A stretch of 64,000 nt of DNA, taken from Circinella minor (lineage: Eukaryota; Mucoromycota; Mucoromycetes; Mucorales; Lichtheimiaceae). The notes under the pieces are model-generated. The model searched no databases and was not told the origin of the DNA. It saw nothing but the letters and a program-made list of their open reading frames with translations. Positions 59,916 to 64,000 of this stretch are shown one piece after another. The stretch covers positions 114,819-178,818 of the forward strand of contig JAEPRB010000064.1 of NCBI GenBank assembly GCA_016758965.1. Direction: 5' to 3'. Both the position numbers and the translations under genes were made by a program. Every line of letters starts with the position of its first letter. The stretch's first letter is position 1.

Positions 59916-61433
59916 ATACAAGAAGGTTAAGGCATCAAGCTGATTGTCAAAGATTCACTATTGGTATTACCCGCATCACCAGCATCACCACGATCACAAG
60001 TGCAGCAGTTGCAAGGACAACATCATGTAATACTGATACTCCTCAAGCATCAATTTTATTAAATACTACAGGTAAAAAAACAAGAGAAAAGGAAGGGGCA
60101 AAAAGAAGAAAGCACTGACATTTCCTTGCTGCTTTGTCTTTATAATTACAATGTTATGGCCAATAATCTCGCCCCTGTGCCGACTATTCACTAACAACCA
60201 CCAGCAGCAACTCCAGTATTTGTGTCATCGGCTTCATCTAGTTCTTCCATTCCTCCTATCATCAAGTAGCAAGCAGCAAACTCAACACCTCCACTTGTAG
60301 TATTACCACAGACACCACCCATTTTATGACTCGTAAATCTTCACATTTAAGGGTTAACTCCCTAAGTCATCTAATTTATTGAATAATTTTAGAAAAAAAC
60401 TTTAATTATATTTATGAAATATATATTTTCTAACCTAACATTGGGCACTGATTTCAAATCTGTAGTTCATTTTTATTTAGCTGGCTTGGAACCTGAGATA
60501 TAGCCTTTAATGCGTTACCCAACTTAACATATATTTTTATGTTCCCCGGGTAGGGGGACGTTTGCATTCCACACCAACGTTAGGCGGCGCTAGGATCTAG
60601 CCATTGTGTATATAACATTGATATTATACATATTAATACAAGAAATGATAGATAAGTTATAATGTAAAGAAAAAATTTAAGATTAAAATTATAAGTAATA
60701 AATATACCTAATTGATAAAATATTATATAAAATAATAGGTACTGTAATCTAATATCTAATACATATTTAAAATAATTTTTAGGTTTATATCTATTACTTA
60801 AAAGTACAGAAGAAATATTAACTTAAAATAAATAAAAAAATAAAAAATAGTAAAAGTACCATAATAATACCTTAAGGATGGAAATAATTATCAAATCTAA
60901 TATATTTTTATTTTAAATTTACAAATAATAATTTTTTACTAAACAATGTCAGAAATGAAAAAAAAATCAGTAGATGCCGACGCCTGGATTCAAACTAGGA
61001 CATTCCCATTGATAGTCTAATGCTCTGCTGAATGAGCTATTTGTTCAGTTTGGGTTTCCTTGATTTTGATATTTTAGAAGATATCAAAAATGAAAAGTTT
61101 TTTTCTGTTTTTCTTTTAAATTTTATATAACAAGATAATTTGCAATTTTTGTAACATATTTATAAAGAGAATAAAAATCAATATATCAACCAAAAAGTAA
61201 AATATTATGACCTAGAGTTTTGAACAAAATATTAAAAATGGCTTTTTCACAAAATTTTACTAATTCAACTGAGTTTGAAATTGTGCTAATTGAATTCAGC
61301 GTCCAGTTTTACCCTATAAGCAGTAATTAGTGGCTTATAAACCATTTACTTATATATATAAAGGGATATAAGGGAATACTAGAGCGCTGCGCGCATCTTA
61401 AGATAGATCCCTCAGATACTTGGAGCTCGCGCC
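59916..61433. other. Decayed, AT-rich spacer with a tRNA-like segment
   Basis: 59940-60330 has low-complexity, partly open frames (Thr/Ser/Ala- and Pro-rich) with several stops, consistent with a degraded coding sequence. 60541-60602 is a GC-rich islet (CCCCGGGTAGGGGGACG). 60600-60960 is extremely AT-rich. The tRNA-like segment at 60976-61048 and the retrotransposon leader (61380-61433, GC-rich GAGCGCTGCGCGC) follow. Confidence 0.5.
60976..61048 (-). ncRNA. tRNA-like sequence (tRNA pseudogene or SINE head)
   Basis: On the minus strand, TAGCTCATTCAGCAGAGCA (61040-61022) has a perfect D-stem GCTC/GAGC and resembles a Pol III A box. About 30 bases on, AGTTTGAATCC (60996-60986) matches the B-box/T-loop consensus at 9 of 11 positions, with a near-complete T stem (CCTAG/CCAGG). 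The anticodon stem pairs poorly, and no 5' acceptor strand matches the 3' strand CGTCGGC. It is therefore not a functional tRNA as read. No poly-A or T terminator was clearly tied to it. Confidence 0.5.
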
Positions 61434-62721
61434 ATGCCTAATAAGGGGATCATTTATAAACTTCGTCTTACTCGATTGCCACTGGTGTGCGAAGCTAAGC
61501 TTTTGAAAACTCTACAAGAAAGCCTTCAACCATATGGTAGAATTTTAGATATTGGATCTTTTCGTGAACCTACTACCAATTTCTTTATGGGCTCTGGCTA
61601 TGCTATTTTGGATTGTCAACCAGTTGTAGGAGAACATCCTTATCAAGAACTTAAACACATAATTGATTGGGCCGGCGAATACGAACATGCCTTTTATGTT
61701 ACTTCATTGCACTTGGTGTCATGAGCAAGGTCATCACCGACGGGATTGCCCAAAATTGAATGGCACTCAAAAAGAATGTTAGAGCTGTTATGAAATCGGC
61801 CATATTTCTCATGAATGCCCATATAGTAATAGCAAAAAGCGTAAAACACTTGGTAGTAGCTCTCAACGTTTTTCTAAAAGCTCTACCAAAGGTAAAAGAG
61901 GTAAATCTGGGGAGGAGATCGACTCTTCAACCAAGAGCATCATCACTGAAAACAGAGGAAGCAGCACTAAGGACAATAGCACTGACAACGCCATCACCAC
62001 CATCATAGAAGACAGAAAAAAGAAAAACGCTGACGCATAAAAAGACGATAATATGGGTGATAAACACGATCATAATCAGGAAGAAAAAAAGAATGATCAT
62101 AAGAAAGGAAAAAAGGACGATCATAAGACTGATACAAAGGACGATCATCAGGATGATATAAAGGATGGTCAAGAGCATAATATAATTGTTTTTGATACTC
62201 TGATGCAAACAAAAAGACCAGATAACATCAACACTAATAGTCATGACAACAACACTACATTGAATAGTCCAAATAAAGATAGTGACGAACAGGGGAAATC
62301 TTCAACTATTGATACTGAAGGTGATTTGATAATGGAATCTCTTAAAGCCCTGATTGAGGAACATACCATGGCTGAGATATTCACACAACCAGATAGTGTC
62401 AACACAGACACAGTATCAACTCTTGAGGGTTCCCATGAAGATATAAATTACATATCCTTATTATCTCTGAAAAACTCGACACGAAAAAAATTAGATACCC
62501 TTAGTATTACGGCTCGTCATCAACTTATAAAGAAAATTGATACCCTAACACAATCAGACACTGTGGCTGGACAACGTCTACATGCTTTCCGAAAACAAAA
62601 TCATCATCTCTCATCTAGAGGACGAATTATTCGACCTACCGTAAAAGGTATTGAAGCTTTAAATCATAGTACCGTTAGTCTTGGCCAATCAGGCACCACC
62701 ACCACCACCAACTCACAATAA
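61434..62721 (+). pseudogene. LINE ORF1 (gag-like) with CCHC zinc knuckles, degenerate
   Basis: The first part (61434-61724) encodes about 90 residues with an RRM-like rhythm (YKLRLTRLPLVCEAKLLKTL; GSGYAILDCQP). A single-base frame change just before 61708 leads into two zinc knuckles, CTWCHEQGHHRRDC and a second CxxCx4Hx4C (ending CYEIGHISHEC) that is broken by a TAG at 61780-61782. After a TAA at 62038-62040 the frame continues as a long Lys/Asp/His-rich, then Ser/Thr-rich region to 62721. The product would bind retrotransposon RNA. Not functional in this copy. Confidence 0.8.
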
Positions 62722-63655
62722 TGATGAATAGAAGTTTCAATTTAAAATTTCTATCATTGAACTGCAATGGTCTTATCAAAACAACTTATAAGTCAACTGC
62801 AGAATCAAACTTTATTAAACATTTAAAACAACAAAAACCTCATTTAATTGCTATTCAAGAAAGCCACGCACATACTGAACAAATTCAATCATCTTTAAAT
62901 ATTCAATTTCAAACTACATCTTCTATCTGGACTAAACATTGCGGACTAGTGTCCATGTCACCAGAAATCATCCTATCAGTTGTGTCTATCACAGCTGACT
63001 AGCGAGTCATCTTAGCAAAAGTTACTTATACTTCACATTACTTTGATCTACTTTATATTATGGTGCTTTATGCCCCAGCCAACAGAAAGTCACCATGCTA
63101 TAGCTTTTATTCTCAAGTACTCAATGATCTTTCATTATCACTTAATAATCCCTCTATCCGGGACAACTTAATCATCATGGGTGATTTCAATTATGATATA
63201 CAAAAATCCGATTTTACTTCAAATGCACCTTTTGCTTGGCATTCACTTCTCTTCAATAGTTTCACCAACTGCATACGGGAATTAAATTCACACTTTGATA
63301 TTCCCACATTTCGGCGAGGGTCTTCCATATTCTCAGTTTTGGACTATATCTATACAGGTACAGCCTTCCGTGCCAACATACATTCACCTGAAATACAATA
63401 TCTCAATAATCAATGGACAGATCATGCACTGCTCTGTGTGACAATTAAATTAGTCTCATCCAACAATGGGAAAGGATTTTGACGAGCTAATCCCATCCTT
63501 GTCACCATTAAAGATTTTCGTCAAAAATTTGCTACTATACTTACTACTCTACATCCAACCCTTGATCCAACTTACACACCACAACAACACTGGGAATTTA
63601 TTAAAAATCATATGGTTAAATTTATTAAACAATACTGCCGCGAACGTGGATCTTA
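62721..63655 (+). pseudogene. LINE ORF2, endonuclease part only
   Basis: Apurinic/apyrimidinic-type endonuclease domain that would nick the target DNA. Motifs: FLSLNCNGL (Asn), AIQESHAH (Glu), MVLYAPANR, IMGDFNYDI (Asp-Asn), SVLDYIY (Asp) and WTDHALL (Asp-His). It is cut by a TAG at 63000-63002 and a TGA at 63480-63482; the latter occupies the Trp position of GKGxWR, and reading through gives sensible sequence (ANPILVTIKDF) to about 63655. No reverse transcriptase follows. The ATG overlaps the ORF1 stop. Confidence 0.82.
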
Positions 63656-63659
63656 GGGT

Positions 63660-63795
63660 TATTCATCTCATCCGCTATCCGCTCATCCGATCCGCATCCG
63701 CATCCGCAAGAGCGGATGCGGATAGGCATTTGCGGATGCGGATGCGGATGCGGATAGGTATGGTATCCGATCCGACTATCCGTTCTATCCGCAAG
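63660..63795. repeat. (GCGGAT)n hexamer block with inverted halves
   Basis: About 130 bases built of ATCCGC / GCGGAT units. The left half (63670-63712) is mostly ATCCGC and then flips to GCGGAT (63713-63760), before returning to ATCCG-type units (63765-63795). The flip makes long potential hairpins. It is the most GC-rich stretch of the region. Confidence 0.85.
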
Positions 63796-64000
63796 TGTTC
63801 AGGTGTTTGGTTTTCTTTTTTTTTTTTTTTTTTTTTCAAAAAAAAAAGTTGTTTCAAAAGATATCAAAATACAGCATTGAAAGAGCGAGTAATAATTTTA
63901 GTTCATTGAAGGAATAGTAAGTTATAAGTATTGGATAAAATAGTTGATTCATTTGCGAGATCCATTAAAACTTTTAGATCTATACTCATTATTTGACCTA
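63796..64000. other. Poly-T/poly-A tract and window end
   Basis: A T-run of about 21 bases (63816-63836) is followed by an A-run (63839-63848). Beyond it I see no coding signal up to the window edge; the small frames here are products of the hexamer and homopolymer runs. Confidence 0.5.

Larger units (their letters stand above)
61434..63655 (+). mobile_element. Non-LTR (LINE) retrotransposon copy, broken at its 3' side
   Basis: Two-ORF LINE layout on the plus strand: an ORF1 nucleic-acid-binding protein with CCHC zinc knuckles and an ORF2 starting with an apurinic-type endonuclease. The reverse transcriptase and everything after it are missing: the coding similarity stops at about 63655, where a TTAGGG-containing junction leads into (GCGGAT)n sequence. 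One frameshift and four in-frame stops show it is dead. The stop of ORF1 and the start of ORF2 overlap (TAATG at 62719-62723). Confidence 0.85.

Noticed and set aside
63653..63658. TTAGGG as a telomere
   Set aside because: Only one copy; the neighbouring repeat is GCGGAT, not a telomeric unit.

Overview
The window reads as nuclear DNA of an early-diverging fungus, most likely Mucoromycota (Mucorales-like). This is an inference from very AT-rich intergenic DNA, many short GT..AG introns with CTAAC-like branch sites, and the character of the proteins; no marker gene fixes the species. All exon structures below were worked out by hand. For every host gene the exon lengths sum to a multiple of three.

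Layout. 1-11.1 kb: one three-RRM RNA-binding protein (minus, 2.4-4.4 kb) in a gene-poor, AT-rich stretch. 11.1-17.0 kb: kynureninase (plus), a membrane glycosyltransferase-like protein that has lost its DXD motif (minus), and UDP-glucose pyrophosphorylase (minus). 17-21 kb: no gene seen. 21.0-22.7 kb: a SPRY protein with two PPxY motifs (plus), tail to tail with an endosulfine/Igo1 protein (minus). 22.7-26.2 kb: no gene seen. 26.3-37.9 kb is the dense core: an MFS monocarboxylate-type transporter, THO complex subunit 2, tRNA dihydrouridine synthase 4 (all plus) and the cytosolic Fe-S scaffold ATPase Cfd1 (minus). 37.9-41.7 kb: no gene seen. 41.7-52.0 kb: a ThrE/Prm10-type transporter (plus), an endonuclease/exonuclease/phosphatase-fold protein, a small two-helix membrane protein and an arrestin-related adaptor (all minus).

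From 52.2 kb onward the window is transposon territory: a complete DD34E (Tc1/IS630-type) element with terminal inverted repeats, a MULE with a seven-exon SWIM-type transposase, an F-box-like pseudogene, a tRNA-like sequence, and a decayed non-LTR retrotransposon (ORF1 with zinc knuckles, ORF2 apurinic endonuclease only) that breaks off into a (GCGGAT)n block.

The host genes are mainly housekeeping genes and do not form an operon-like cluster. One functional theme is that both the SPRY protein and the arrestin-related protein carry PPxY motifs, the hallmark of Rsp5/Nedd4 ubiquitin-ligase adaptors. The most unusual observations are an apparent 2-nt microexon in the transporter, an eight-copy S-R-x-x-S serine repeat in the arrestin, the DXD-less glycosyltransferase, and a strong excess of the palindrome TACGTA in the intergenic DNA. 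I did not find a clearly novel multi-gene system.
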